NCBI GenBank assembly: GCA_009760855.2 | Contig: WPIO01000019.1 | Location: 1,160,001 to 1,180,000, forward strand | Length of the DNA: 20,000 nt | Direction of reading: 5' to 3' | DNA from: Cristatella mucedo | Lineage: Eukaryota > Bryozoa > Phylactolaemata > Cristatellidae | In this document: piece after piece, positions 1-9,558 of the stretch | Position numbering within the stretch: position 1 is the stretch's first letter | How the letters are laid out: each line of letters starts with the position of its first letter | Notes under the pieces: model-generated | The model's database searches: none | Told to the model about the DNA's origin: nothing | The model's input: the letters and a program-made list of their open reading frames with translations, nothing else | Position numbers and translations under genes: made by a program

Positions 1-149
1 TGTAGTCTTAGGATCTGGATTTGACCTAGCTGAATACTGTAATATCTGCATAATCTAAATAGCCATTCAGTACTTGTGTTTGTGCAAAAGTAACAAATAC
101 CAAGTTATGGATTGTTAGAGCTCGGTGAACGGTGATCATCACTGTCTTT

Positions 150-200
150 GTAAAGCACCTGGATAGAGATTAAGTTATCTCAGGGTGCTAAACAAAAGAC
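150..200 (+). repeat. Orphan LINE/SINE-type 3' tail
   Basis: This stretch resembles the 3' tail found on the SINE and LINE copies elsewhere in the window: a GTAAAGCACCTGG block, then AGATTAAG, then a GGGTGCTAAACAAA end. AGATTAAG also occurs in the SINE at 3092, while the LINE tails have AGATTGAG, so a SINE origin is slightly favoured. No A or B box is recognisable upstream, so only the tail is called. The flanks at 1-149 show nothing nameable. Confidence 0.5.
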
Positions 201-838
201 CTGTTATTACATTTATAATCAAGGTCCATTTACGTCCAAGCATAAGATTCCTTGGTGATAAGGAGAATCCATGCAAAAAATGCCATTGCTGGCTGATCAC
301 CAATTTTGAACTCAACTACTTACGATATTTCGAACGGATCCATTGCATCCATTGCAACGGATCCATGTACAGCATTCATTTGCTTAAATGTTCATAGAAA
401 TGCTAACGAACCATGGGTTTCACCACTTTTTTTTGTATGTTCAAGTGACTTTGGATTGAGTTTAAAGCAGCCTTTTGAAGCACAAGCTGGGGGTTGAGTT
501 TTAGGTATAGATAGGCACTCCACAATTCAAGTCTGTGGCGCTGGAGGATGCAACAGCAGATTATTCAGATGTCTCGACACTCCAATCATATCTCATCGAG
601 GCAATACGAAAAACAGTCGGCTAATGTGATAACAGTGTATTTAGAAACCAATTTGAACAGTCCCATGCCAAGAAAGAAAGCTGTGAGCAACCAGACTCTT
701 CCCAAGTCGTCCTAGCGATTGCTTGTAACAACTGGTCAATAGTAACTAGGACGATTGTTTATTTACCATGTAAGAGGCAAGACATGTCTCTTCAGTCTTT
801 CAAGGTTAGTCGTGCTCTGGATCTTTCAGCTCAGTGTC
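201..838. other. No gene recognised
   Basis: Only short open frames occur here and none has a recognisable motif. A small direct repeat, AACGGATCCAT, is present at 333-343 and 356-366, separated by CCATTGC-type repeats. Confidence 0.5.
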
Positions 839-842
839 TGTA

Positions 843-862
843 TGTGTGTGTGTGTGTGTGTG
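843..862. repeat. (TG)n microsatellite
   Basis: A nearly pure TG dinucleotide run. The short frame that crosses it and the downstream triplet repeat is low complexity and is not called as a gene. Confidence 0.9.
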
Positions 863-938
863 CATGCCCGCATGTTTTTTGTCGATCGGGATGATGAAGA
901 AATATGTGTTTGCGGCTGCCGCTTCGACTGCTGCGTCC

Positions 939-966
939 GCTGCTGCTGCTGAAGCAGTCACAGCTT

Positions 967-1005
<39 letters not shown>

Positions 1006-1014
1006 CAGCAGCAG
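939..1014. repeat. CTG/CAG inverted triplet repeat
   Basis: A short CTG run ending in GAAGC (939-955) is the exact reverse complement of 963-979, with a 7-base loop (AGTCACA) between them. The right arm continues as 12 CAG units (967-1002), a TAG interruption and three more CAG units (1006-1014). The perfect 17-bp stem could form a hairpin or cruciform. Poly-Ala and poly-Ser frames on both strands come from the triplets. Confidence 0.9.
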
Positions 1015-1193
1015 CAAAGCTATGGGTGAGAGCCCTAGCAGCTGATTGCAGTACTGACAAGAGAAGCCGCATGGAGCTGGTGGATCTTAAGTAAACAGGC
1101 CAAGGCAGATGGCTAGGAACTGTTTGTTTATTTAAGCAGCTGCAAGGATTACCAACCATGGCTTTATTGCTAATGCTACTGCTGCCACCAAGA

Positions 1194-1231
1194 ACTTCCT
1201 GCCCCCCCCCCCGGGGGGGGGGGAGGGAAGT
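1194..1231. repeat. C11G11 palindrome with flanking arms
   Basis: Eleven C (1202-1212) are followed directly by eleven G (1213-1223). The symmetry extends outward: ACTTCC at 1194-1199 pairs with GGAAGT at 1226-1231, with two mismatched positions per arm in between. The G run followed by A and GGG also fits a G-quadruplex pattern. It may be a real structure or an assembly artefact. Confidence 0.85.
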
Positions 1232-1930
1232 CGGGCAGGTTGGAGGTGGGTTGATGGAGAAGGGTGCACAGCAGCTGCGATGACAGCCAGCCAGATGCTA
1301 GCCATCCAATCCCACTCCTCCCGATGACTGGCTGGTCAGCTGTAGAACTATGCATTCTGCACAGGCATCCGACGGCTCAGCCCTGCTGCCAGCTGGTCAT
1401 TTATTGCATTGGTAACGCCGGGCCTGCAGTTTAGCGGTTTGCTTTCTCTCAGCTAGCGATACTGTTGCAAACGAGTGTTTACTCAACTGGACTTTCCTTG
1501 CTGCCTGTTATCCCAAAACGAAAAAACCAAATACGATTTCCGGTTGACATTCGGCCATCGGAGCTCGTCACGCGAGGAAGCTAAAAAGTTGTGGTCGAAT
1601 GGACTGCTGCTGGTATGTAGCAGAGAGGCATGCCAAAGAACGCCAGCCCCGACGCTATGAGGATGTCAAGTAACTGAGGCATGCGAATGGCGGCCAAATA
1701 GTCTGAAGGCCGCGAGGACGGTAAACGGTAGAGGGGAAGTGACGTCATCGAGCAAGAGCTTTTCGCTGGGTGCAGAGGAGCAAGATTGCGACACCTGTGA
1801 GCTTGCCCGAGATGGCAGCAGAGAGCTCAGTAGATAGATTGCATTTGCACTGCAAACCTGCAGCTGCCAAGCGGTGCACGCGAGGCAGATTGTCACGAAG
1901 TATATCACGGCAATGACAAGCAGCCAACAG
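1232..1930. other. No gene recognised
   Basis: Short open frames are present on both strands with no recognisable domain. The last ~80 bases may carry an eroded upstream part of the LINE endonuclease fragment that follows, but this is too weak to call. Confidence 0.4.
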
Positions 1931-1931
1931 T

Positions 1932-2183
1932 CTGCTGGCCAACGTACCCCTGCACCCCTTATCGGACTCGGCCATCGGAGTAATTGACGTTATAGGTTTT
2001 AATTATCCTTATCGTGTTAAACGAGGAAGGAGAATAGGAATCGTTAGAGCAAATAAAAGACGAATCGAGCATCAGAATAGATTCCATCCGTCGACATACT
2101 TTGATTGCCCGCAATTTGTACGTCAACCGTTCATAATAACCAGTGCCTGCCCTTCGGCAATTGTCACTAGGATCAATAGCTGA
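1932..2183 (+). pseudogene. Possible LINE endonuclease-domain fragment
   Basis: An open frame of 83 codons ends at TGA 2181-2183. Its reading runs LSDSAIGVIDVIGFNYPYR, then VKRGRRIGIVRANKRR, then HPSTYFDCPQF. This resembles the middle of the apurinic-like endonuclease of CR1/L2-type LINEs, where a P-x-GY/GF-x-(Y/F) segment is followed by an R-RGGG-(I/V)-(G/A)-(I/L)-(V/L) segment and then an S-(F/Y)-(E/D) segment. There is no start codon in context, and both the N-terminal catalytic part and the rest of the domain are missing. The same-strand RT C-terminal fragment starts about 430 bp downstream, so both could belong to one internally deleted element. Without a profile search this remains tentative. 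Confidence 0.4.
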
Positions 2184-2611
2184 CCAATCAGCACTAGCAC
2201 AGATAAGTGGCACTTGCTGGCCGATTCTTGAGCTGTGGTCACGAGCTTCACTCTGTAGCCAGAGAAAGAGCACCAGCAACTGGGCTCTCGGTGAGTTGGC
2301 TGCGGCTTCAAATTGTATACATGACGATAGCTCCTATCGTGGTTGCACCTATGTGACTATCACCTTTATGGCCATCGCTCGTGCATACATCTACAAGAAG
2401 TGCAAATATCGCTGGTAAAAATGTATCGCGAAATGTTGGTAGTCTCATTTGTCGCAGATTGAGAAACCGACCGATCATAGCAAGTGCTGCTCCGAGATTC
2501 AGAGTAGGTCTTCTCAAACAGTTAAAGATAAATAAGTGCAAACTGTCTCCAGACGTGGTCACACTAGAGCCTATACATTAGCAGCAGTCAGCAGCACAAG
2601 AATCATTAACT
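2184..2611. other. Spacer between two LINE-like pieces
   Basis: No RT or endonuclease motif is recognisable. It holds overlapping short frames on both strands (for example 2381-2581 plus and 2308-2562 minus) without familiar domains. It may be unrelated DNA or the eroded middle of the element. Confidence 0.35.
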
Positions 2612-3075
2612 CAAGCTTGCTTAGATAAGGACACAAAAGCCTTGCTGATAGATGCATTTCTGTCATCCCGTTTATGCTTATGTAAATCGCTACTTGCTGG
2701 TCGTTCTACTTGTGTAATAAAATGCACACGTTTGTTGAGAAGCTCGGCAGCTACGGTTGTCTACCATGGATAGCACAATTGCCACATTGCCACAGCACTG
2801 CTCATCGATCTGCACGTCTGGCGCCCAATCAAGTGGCATTTGGTTCAATGTCTTGTCGATCGCTTTTAGATACCGTCAGTGTCTTACTCCGGCCTAACTT
2901 TCTGAGATACTCAATCCTCAAGCCACTGGCTCTATTGATACAGGTTACTTAGCCATGCCTCTAAATAACCTCATATCTTTTGGAGACCGTTTCGTAAGTG
3001 CCTATGCAAGTAAAGCCCGGAGCACTCTACCAACTGACATCTAGACATACTACGCTTTAAAGCACTAAAAAAAAG
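2612..3075 (+). pseudogene. CR1/L2-type LINE reverse transcriptase C-terminal fragment
   Basis: The translation begins ACLDKDTKALLIDAFLSSRL and continues through KSLLAGRSTCVIK and LLIDLHVWRPIK. These line up with the better preserved copy at 8094 (CLDKDTRSKLVHTF, then SLFAGLPACAIRR, then LLADLHWLLVKQRI). This is the C-terminal part of the ORF2 RT protein, downstream of the catalytic YADD region, which is absent. After a frameshift near 2860 the frame reads AFRYRQCLTPA-stop-LSEIL, matching FHSLAPAYLSDLL. The fragment ends in TTTAAAGCACTAAAAAAAAG, equivalent to the FKKQLK coding end, with no 3' UTR, and a SINE begins about 17 bp later. Several stops and shifts make it a dead, old copy. Confidence 0.7.
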
Positions 3076-3091
3076 AAGACCCTACAAGTTG

Positions 3092-3327
<236 letters not shown>

Positions 3328-3447
3328 TACCTTACATATGCAAGTCCCTTTGCTTCTCATAACATTTGCTCCTTCGGTGTGATTTATCTTATCTATGCTG
3401 CCACTTCTGCCTATATAAAGTGAGTGTACAGAGATTTGGCATAACTA

Positions 3448-3535
3448 ACGATCTGCTCCATACACAGGCCCTGAAATGCTTCAAAAAAGATTGAGCTCTT
3501 TGGGTGGCGCTATAAAAATGCAATGAAAAGAATAA
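3448..3535 (+). mobile_element. LINE 3' terminal fragment, plus strand
   Basis: The run CGATCTGCTCC, ATGCTTCAAAAAAGATTG, AGCTCTTTGGGTGGCGCTAT and an ATAATAATA-type end parallels the last 90 bp of the LINE at 8094-9091 (CGATCTAGCTTCC, ATGCTTAAAAACAGATTG, TCTCTTAGGGTTCTAT, then ATT repeats). Only the 3' end is present, as in a severely 5'-truncated insertion. It faces the next copy tail to tail. Confidence 0.55.
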
Positions 3536-3740
3536 TAATAACAATGCACTGGATAAAAGAGCCCTCAGAGAGCTCAATCTCTTTCTAGGCGCTTTTCATT
3601 TGCTGCAAAAGAAACAAGATCGAATGGTTAGTGGTAGCATGCTCGATACACATCAAGAATAACATGGTTAGGGTTGACATGCACAGGGTCAGCATGCAAG
3701 TGTGGTTAGTGGTAGCATGCACAGTGTCAGCACATATTTT
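3529..3740 (-). mobile_element. LINE 3' UTR fragment, minus strand
   Basis: Read on the minus strand, this is the LINE 3' UTR followed by its terminal tail. On the plus strand one sees the (AAT)n end, GAGAGCTCAATCTCTTTCTA, GGCGCTTTTCATTTGCTG, then three GGTTAG-CATGCACAG-GTCAGC units starting at 3626, 3666 and 3704. The same order is found in the copy at 15146-15545 and, inverted, at 8850-9091. No coding part remains. Confidence 0.7.
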
Positions 3741-4740
3741 ACTATTATCATTATTCTTTGGTCTATGGTACGTTAATGACAGTATTTGTGAATGAGCACC
3801 CACACCTACTCTAAACCTTCGCTAACTTGGGCAGACCAGCGATTAGCTTGGAGGCCTTCAGTCAAGAGATAGGCTAGATTACAAAGGTAGGTTAGATTAC
3901 AGGGGACGCTGATCGTTTACTTACTTCGTCTGCCACTGCTGCATGCTTATGCTGGTTCTGGTCCAGCAATGGTATGCTGGGTGTGGCGAATTGAGAAGGT
4001 CATACATGGGCCATCTCGAGAGAGAGACTGCATACCATCGCAGACCGGGGCCAATGGTCGGCCGAATGCGAGTCCATGTTCATATAGCTCTATGCCTTCA
4101 TTTACAGCATACAAGTGCATACTCAGTCGCATGTACTCAGTGCCAGGGATCAGTGATGGATCAGCAGACCGTAGGCTGACCGACTCAATACCTGATAGAA
4201 CAGGCAGCCAGTGGACTGGTCAGCCAAAATGAACAAATGCACCGGCTCCCTTCGTGACGCAGTCGACGGTGGCTAGGCTACTCCATCGAGTGCCCAATAG
4301 CTGAGTCTTGGTCACCCACAGGCTTTCAGCAGCTGCTGTTGATCACTAGCTGCAAGCCTGCCAGAAAGCAGAGTCTAGATACTGAAGGTGTCAAAAGCCG
4401 CCGGCTTTAATGACACTGGTCTACAATCGTGGCACCTGCGGCACATTAATCAGCTGCCTCCGGCAGGCCAAAACCACAGCAGCAGCATGGGAAGCTTGAA
4501 ACCCCTCTCAGATGCTCAGCCTTTAGGCTGGTCACTGACACTCACTTGCAGACAGCACAGGAAGTACAGCAGGCGTAAACAAAGAATCTTATCTTCTTAG
4601 CAAGGAAAGAGAATGGAAGCAATTAGGGCCAAGTAAAGAAGAACCAAGGTGCAGAATAGAATCAACCAGTTGACATCTGGTAATGGCCAGCAATTTGTCT
4701 AGCTAGGACATTATATGTCTCGCAGGCAGTGGAAATACAC
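3741..4740. other. No gene recognised
   Basis: Frames of 60-87 codons occur on both strands (for example around 3943-4232 and 4388-4600) with no recognisable domain. No repeat of note was seen. Confidence 0.45.
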
Positions 4741-4878
4741 AAAAATAAAGATAATCCATCTATATAGCGCCCTATGAGAACTTAAACTCCATCCGGGCGC
4801 TTCTAGTGCTGCTCAGGGTTCGAGCCCATGACCTCGCTGGTCAAAGGCACATGTACCTTAAACCCCTGAGCCAAATCG
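4741..4878 (-). mobile_element. tRNA-derived SINE with LINE-type tail, copy 2
   Basis: On the minus strand the head has an excellent A box, TGGCTCAGGGG (4863-4873), and a clean B box, GGGCTCGAACCC (4816-4827). The tail follows: GAAGCGCCCGGATGGAG, TTTAAGTTCTCATAGGGCGC, TATATAGATGGATTAT. Both promoter boxes are better preserved than in the copy at 3092. Its 5' end abuts a C11 run on its own strand (G11 on the plus strand). Confidence 0.75.
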
Positions 4879-4898
4879 GGGGGGGGGGAAAGGGAGGG
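4878..4898 (+). other. G-quadruplex-type G run
   Basis: Eleven G (4878-4888) are followed by AAA, GGG, A, GGG. This satisfies the usual four-tract G-quadruplex pattern on the plus strand and lies immediately at the SINE's 5' boundary. Confidence 0.7.
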
Positions 4899-5646
4899 AG
4901 AAGTTTCTGCAAAAGTCAGTTCCACCCCTCCGAGGTTAGACCTGCGAGTTTTAGGGTTTCTGGATGGTGTGATCAAATAAAAAACTTATATATAATCGCT
5001 GGCTTGTCTACTTAAAGCTGCTGGGGCGCTATATATAATCACGGGGAGGAGCACCGAGGCACCTTTCCACCAACGGCCAACGACCAACGGCATTGCTTCC
5101 TTCCGGTATCCGAGGAGTCCTCTGTTTCGACAGCTCTGAAAGCACACTCTTGCAGTACTTCTACGCTGCTTTGATTGTAGCATATGACAAAACTCACCGG
5201 TGAAGGCACCGTTCCGATACCAGGTGTCCGATTTTGGCCTATATATTGATACTGTCCAAGTATTGTACAGCCACGAAGAAGGAAGTGAGAAGTGAAGAAG
5301 GAGAAATGAGGGCGAGGGCAGCCAGACACCGACGAGACTGCCAGACTTTCGCAAGCATGACTCGACCCTGTCTATCGTCGGGCTCGATGCTCTCAGCGAG
5401 AATGGGAGAAGCTCTTCGGCCATCCAGCGTGTCGTTTGTTTAGCCATTTCTACGGCAGCTGGCTGCCAGGCTGGCTACTACTATCTGGCCACACCAGTGG
5501 CTGGTACTGGCTGCCATTGCCGAGTAGATGGCGGCCAGTGAGCTGCTCTGGACGAGCACTCGTTGCGAACGCTTAGTGCATCGTCTTCGTCAGTTTACCT
5601 GGTCCTATCAGACCCTAACGATTGCAGCTCGCAATACGCTGTACGG

Positions 5647-5647
<1 letters not shown>
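4899..5647. other. No gene recognised
   Basis: It contains one 153-codon minus-strand frame (4986-5447) with no motif I recognise. An isolated frame of that length is about what chance would give in 20 kb of six-frame sequence. No supporting splice or domain evidence was seen. Confidence 0.4.

Positions 5648-5704
<57 letters not shown>
5648..5704. repeat. (GCT)19 triplet repeat
   Basis: Nineteen uninterrupted GCT units read as poly-Ala, poly-Leu or poly-Cys in the three plus frames. A plus frame starting at ATGG 5528 translates it as about 19 Ala, but nothing else supports that frame as a gene. Confidence 0.95.
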
Positions 5705-6839
<1,135 letters not shown>

Positions 6840-7056
6840 CAGACCCGGCTCTTGCTCCTCCCTAAACTGAAGTATCCTGAAGCTCAGGTGCTGCTGCTGC
6901 TGCCTGCTGCTATTGCTGTTGATGCGTTGCTGACAACCCGATGAAATTGTTTGCCTTGCACTCTCCTGCTCGCATGCATTTAAGGAATCCTTAACCCTGT
7001 GAAGTTAAAAGGATCATTATAGTCCCTGGTTGATCTCAATTGTCAGATGCAGGTGC
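6840..7056. other. No feature recognised
   Basis: Apart from a short CTG run at about 6889-6905, no repeat or motif was seen. Confidence 0.4.
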
Positions 7057-7355
7057 ACCATAACAATAATAACAATAATAAATGTGCAAAGCACCAAAAG
7101 AGAGCTTAATTTCTTGCTGAGCACTTCATGTGCTAAAAAGTGATCGTGCGATAAAAGCGATCGTGTGGTGACATGCATAGTATAGTTAGTGGCAACATGC
7201 ACAGTGCTCACACGCATGATAACACAAAGAACAAATCACGTGGATCCAGCAAATGCTTCAAGGAACAGGTGCGTTTTAGCTACTTCTTAAATATCGTCAA
7301 GTCAATGGATGTCGTGACGTCAATCGGGAACTTTTCCAGCCTGAGTGGGAGAAAC
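7057..7355 (-). mobile_element. LINE 3' end fragment, minus strand
   Basis: On the minus strand it carries the last part of the RT-protein coding region, then the 3' UTR, then the tail and (TTA)n-like end (7060-7082 on the plus strand). Matching landmarks to the copy at 15146-15545 are GTGACATGCA, TTAGTGGCAACATGCACAG, AATCACGTGGATCCAGCAAA and TTCTTAAATATCGTCAAGTC. It is more diverged than the other copies, with one 3' UTR unit damaged. Its 3' end points away from the plus-strand LINE fragments starting near 7640. Confidence 0.6.
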
Positions 7356-7639
7356 TTACAATTGTTTAAAATATGCTGCTAGTTCAGTGGACCAGACTGA
7401 AGTGCAATGATGGTTTAAATGCACCCTCCGATATCTATGCTTGAAACACAGCCTGCTGTCAGTAGCTCGTAGAAGTATAGAAGTAATAGAAGTAGTGCAG
7501 CTCCAAGGGCTAGAGAGGGTCATCCTAGTTAGGTTCATGCCGGCTTTTACTCAATCGATCTAGCTGCAGTATGGTGTCAGACCGTGTGCCTGCAGATCAG
7601 TAAGACAAAGGTCAGACTGTATCAAAGACATGACCAATG
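7356..7639. other. Spacer between opposed LINE fragments
   Basis: Nothing nameable apart from a short AGAAGTA-type tandem at about 7466-7497. The boundary with the following LINE fragment is uncertain by tens of bases. Confidence 0.4.
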
Positions 7640-8093
7640 TAAGTCATTAGCAACTCTGCAGGAACTTGCTTCCGTAAATCACTGCTTGCTGGTCTACCGG
7701 CATGTGCAATCAGGCGCCTTACAGCTGGTGCAAAACTGTGCAGCTAGGGTTATTTGTCGTGAGTGTCGCAGTTGCCTCAACTCACCACTTCTCGCCGACC
7801 TGTACTGGCTTCCAGTCAAGTAACGCATCGGCCTCAAGGTTTTTGCCCCTCACTTTCTAGGTCCCTTCATTCTTTGGCTCCAGCCTAGCTATCAGATCTA
7901 CTCTCCCATCACGCTAAGTACCGTACCACCCACTTTTCGGAATCTAACGGTTTACCTATACTCCGTACAAACCTCAAATTCTTTAGAGACCGTGCCTTTG
8001 GTTCGTATGCTCCCAAAGCCTGGAATGCACTCTCGTCTTGCGTCACGACATCTCCTGACTTGACCACATATAAAAACAAACTAAAAGCATAAT
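7640..8093 (+). pseudogene. CR1/L2-type LINE RT C-terminal fragment (first of two)
   Basis: The reading runs GLPACAIRR, then after a one-base insertion near 7717 LQLVQNCAARVICRECRSC, LLADLYWLPVK-stop-RI, then after another shift LHSLAPA-stop-LSDLL, and ends in TTYKNKLKA. These are the C-terminal motifs of the CR1/L2 ORF2 protein, downstream of the RT catalytic core. Identity to the next copy is high (about 84% by eye over the LVQN to DLHWL stretch). The catalytic part and the 3' UTR are missing; the fragment ends where the second copy begins, near 8088-8110. It has at least two frameshifts and two stops, so it is dead. Confidence 0.75.
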
Positions 8094-9091
8094 GATGACA
8101 TCCGAAAGTGGATGGCAGCAAATTTTCTTAAATTCAATGACGATAAAACTAACTTACTAGTTATGGGCAAACCAAGCGTAATTCAAAAATCGGAAAGGCA
8201 GCCGCTCAAAATCGGCTCTGCCAGCATATCTACTGTTGAATCTGCACGAAATCTAGGTGTCATGATCCAAAGCCACTTTTCGTTAGACGACCACATCAGC
8301 TCCACAATCAAGTCTGCCTACTTTCAGCTACCTAACGTTGCTAAAATTTGGGCTTGTTTAGATAAGGATACCAGATCTAAGTTGGTTCATACATTTGTGA
8401 CATTCCGCCTTGACTCCTGTGACTCACTGTTTGCTGGCCTACCAGCATGTGCGATCAGGCGCTTACAGCTGGTGCAAAACTCTGCAGCTATGCTTGTCTG
8501 TCATGAGCGTCGCAGTTGCAACATCACACCACTTCTTGCCGACCTGCACTGGCTACTCGTCAAACAACGGATCAACTTTATATGGTTTTGTCGCTCACTT
8601 TTAGGTCCTTTCATTCTTTGGCTCCAGCCTATCTATCGGATCTGCTGCCCCACCAGGCTAAGCATCGTATCATCCACTTTTCAGAATCTAACAGTTTACC
8701 TATACCTCATACAAACCTCAAATCCCTTGGAGGCCGTGCATTAAGTTCGTATGTTCCTAAAGCCAGGAACTCATTCCTGACTTATGTCACGACATCCCCT
8801 GAATTGACCACATTTAAAAAGCAACTAAAATGCACCTATTTATGACAGCATTTAGTGGGTCCCTGTGATTCGACCTTTATGTGCTTATGTGTGCTGACAC
8901 TGAGCATGCTGCCACTGACCATACTTGCATGCTGACCCTGTGCATGTCACCCCTAAACATGTTATTGTTTTTTGAGCAAGCTACAACCGACCATTCGATC
9001 TAGCTTCCTTTGCAGCAAATGTAAAATGCTTAAAAACAGATTGGTTTCTCTTAGGGTTCTATAAGCCATGTATTATTATTATTATTATTAA
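8094..9091 (+). pseudogene. CR1/L2-type LINE, 5'-truncated, with 3' UTR and tail
   Basis: This is the best preserved LINE copy here. It enters at DIRKWMAANFLKFNDDKTN, a motif just downstream of the RT YADD box. It continues in one frame through RNLGVMIQSHFSLDDH, IKSAYFQLPNVAKI, RLQLVQNSAAMLV and LLADLHWLLVKQRI. Near 8580-8600 the frame shifts and resumes as FHSLAPAYLSDLLP, NLKSLGGRALSS and ELTTFKKQLKCTYL, with a stop at about 8845. The 3' UTR (8846-9060) holds CATGC-rich repeats, then the tail with TTTCTCTTAGGGTTCTATAA, and an (ATT)n end (9070-9091). The endonuclease and catalytic RT domains are absent, so it is a 5'-truncated, frameshifted insertion. Assignment to CR1/L2 is by motif; the exact clade is not resolved. 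Confidence 0.85.
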
Positions 9092-9558
9092 TATTATTGA
9101 GTCAAATCCAATTGAGAGGTAACTATGCACCTGCTCATACGATTAAACCTTTCTCTTGCCTGAGTTTTTCTGATGGATTGTACGTCAAGCCTACCCTTAA
9201 GCCTACCGTTTCTGGCCAAGCCGTAATGGGATTGCCAGCATTAGAAAACTGAGTCCCGGCCTGTTTCTACTCTCAGCTGACGCTTAAAAAACGAGTGAAG
9301 TCTCGCAAGCAGCAAATTTGTGTAGGGTGAATAGACCTTGGACGGCAGGTGAGACAGCCATAGCAGCAGCATCCAGTAATCATGCAAAGAGATGCTACGA
9401 TTCGTGGGGTGCAACCACGGCTGAGTTGTGTCTGTCTGTCTGTCAATCGTCGTGATGAATCGATCATGCAGTGAAGCCGCGGTGCTAACCCTGGCCGGCT
9501 GGGTAGCTCAGAAACGTAAGCAGTCTGATTGCAGCTGGCTGAGCCTGAGATTTTCACG
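9092..9558. other. No gene recognised
   Basis: A short TGTC tandem occurs at about 9429-9443. A TAGCTCAG string near 9502 resembles an A box but has no matching B box. Confidence 0.4.

Noticed and set aside
939-1014. Spaced triplet repeats considered as a CRISPR-like or coding poly-Gln tract
   Set aside because: There are no unique spacers, and no supported reading frame passes through the TAG-interrupted CAG run.
3660-3670. TTAGGG string suggesting telomeric repeat
   Set aside because: A single occurrence within a LINE 3' UTR unit, with no tandem array.
4986-5447. 153-codon minus-strand frame, the longest one outside repeats
   Set aside because: No motif, signal or homology was recognised, and one or so frames of this length are expected by chance among six frames of 20 kb. 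A protein search would settle it.
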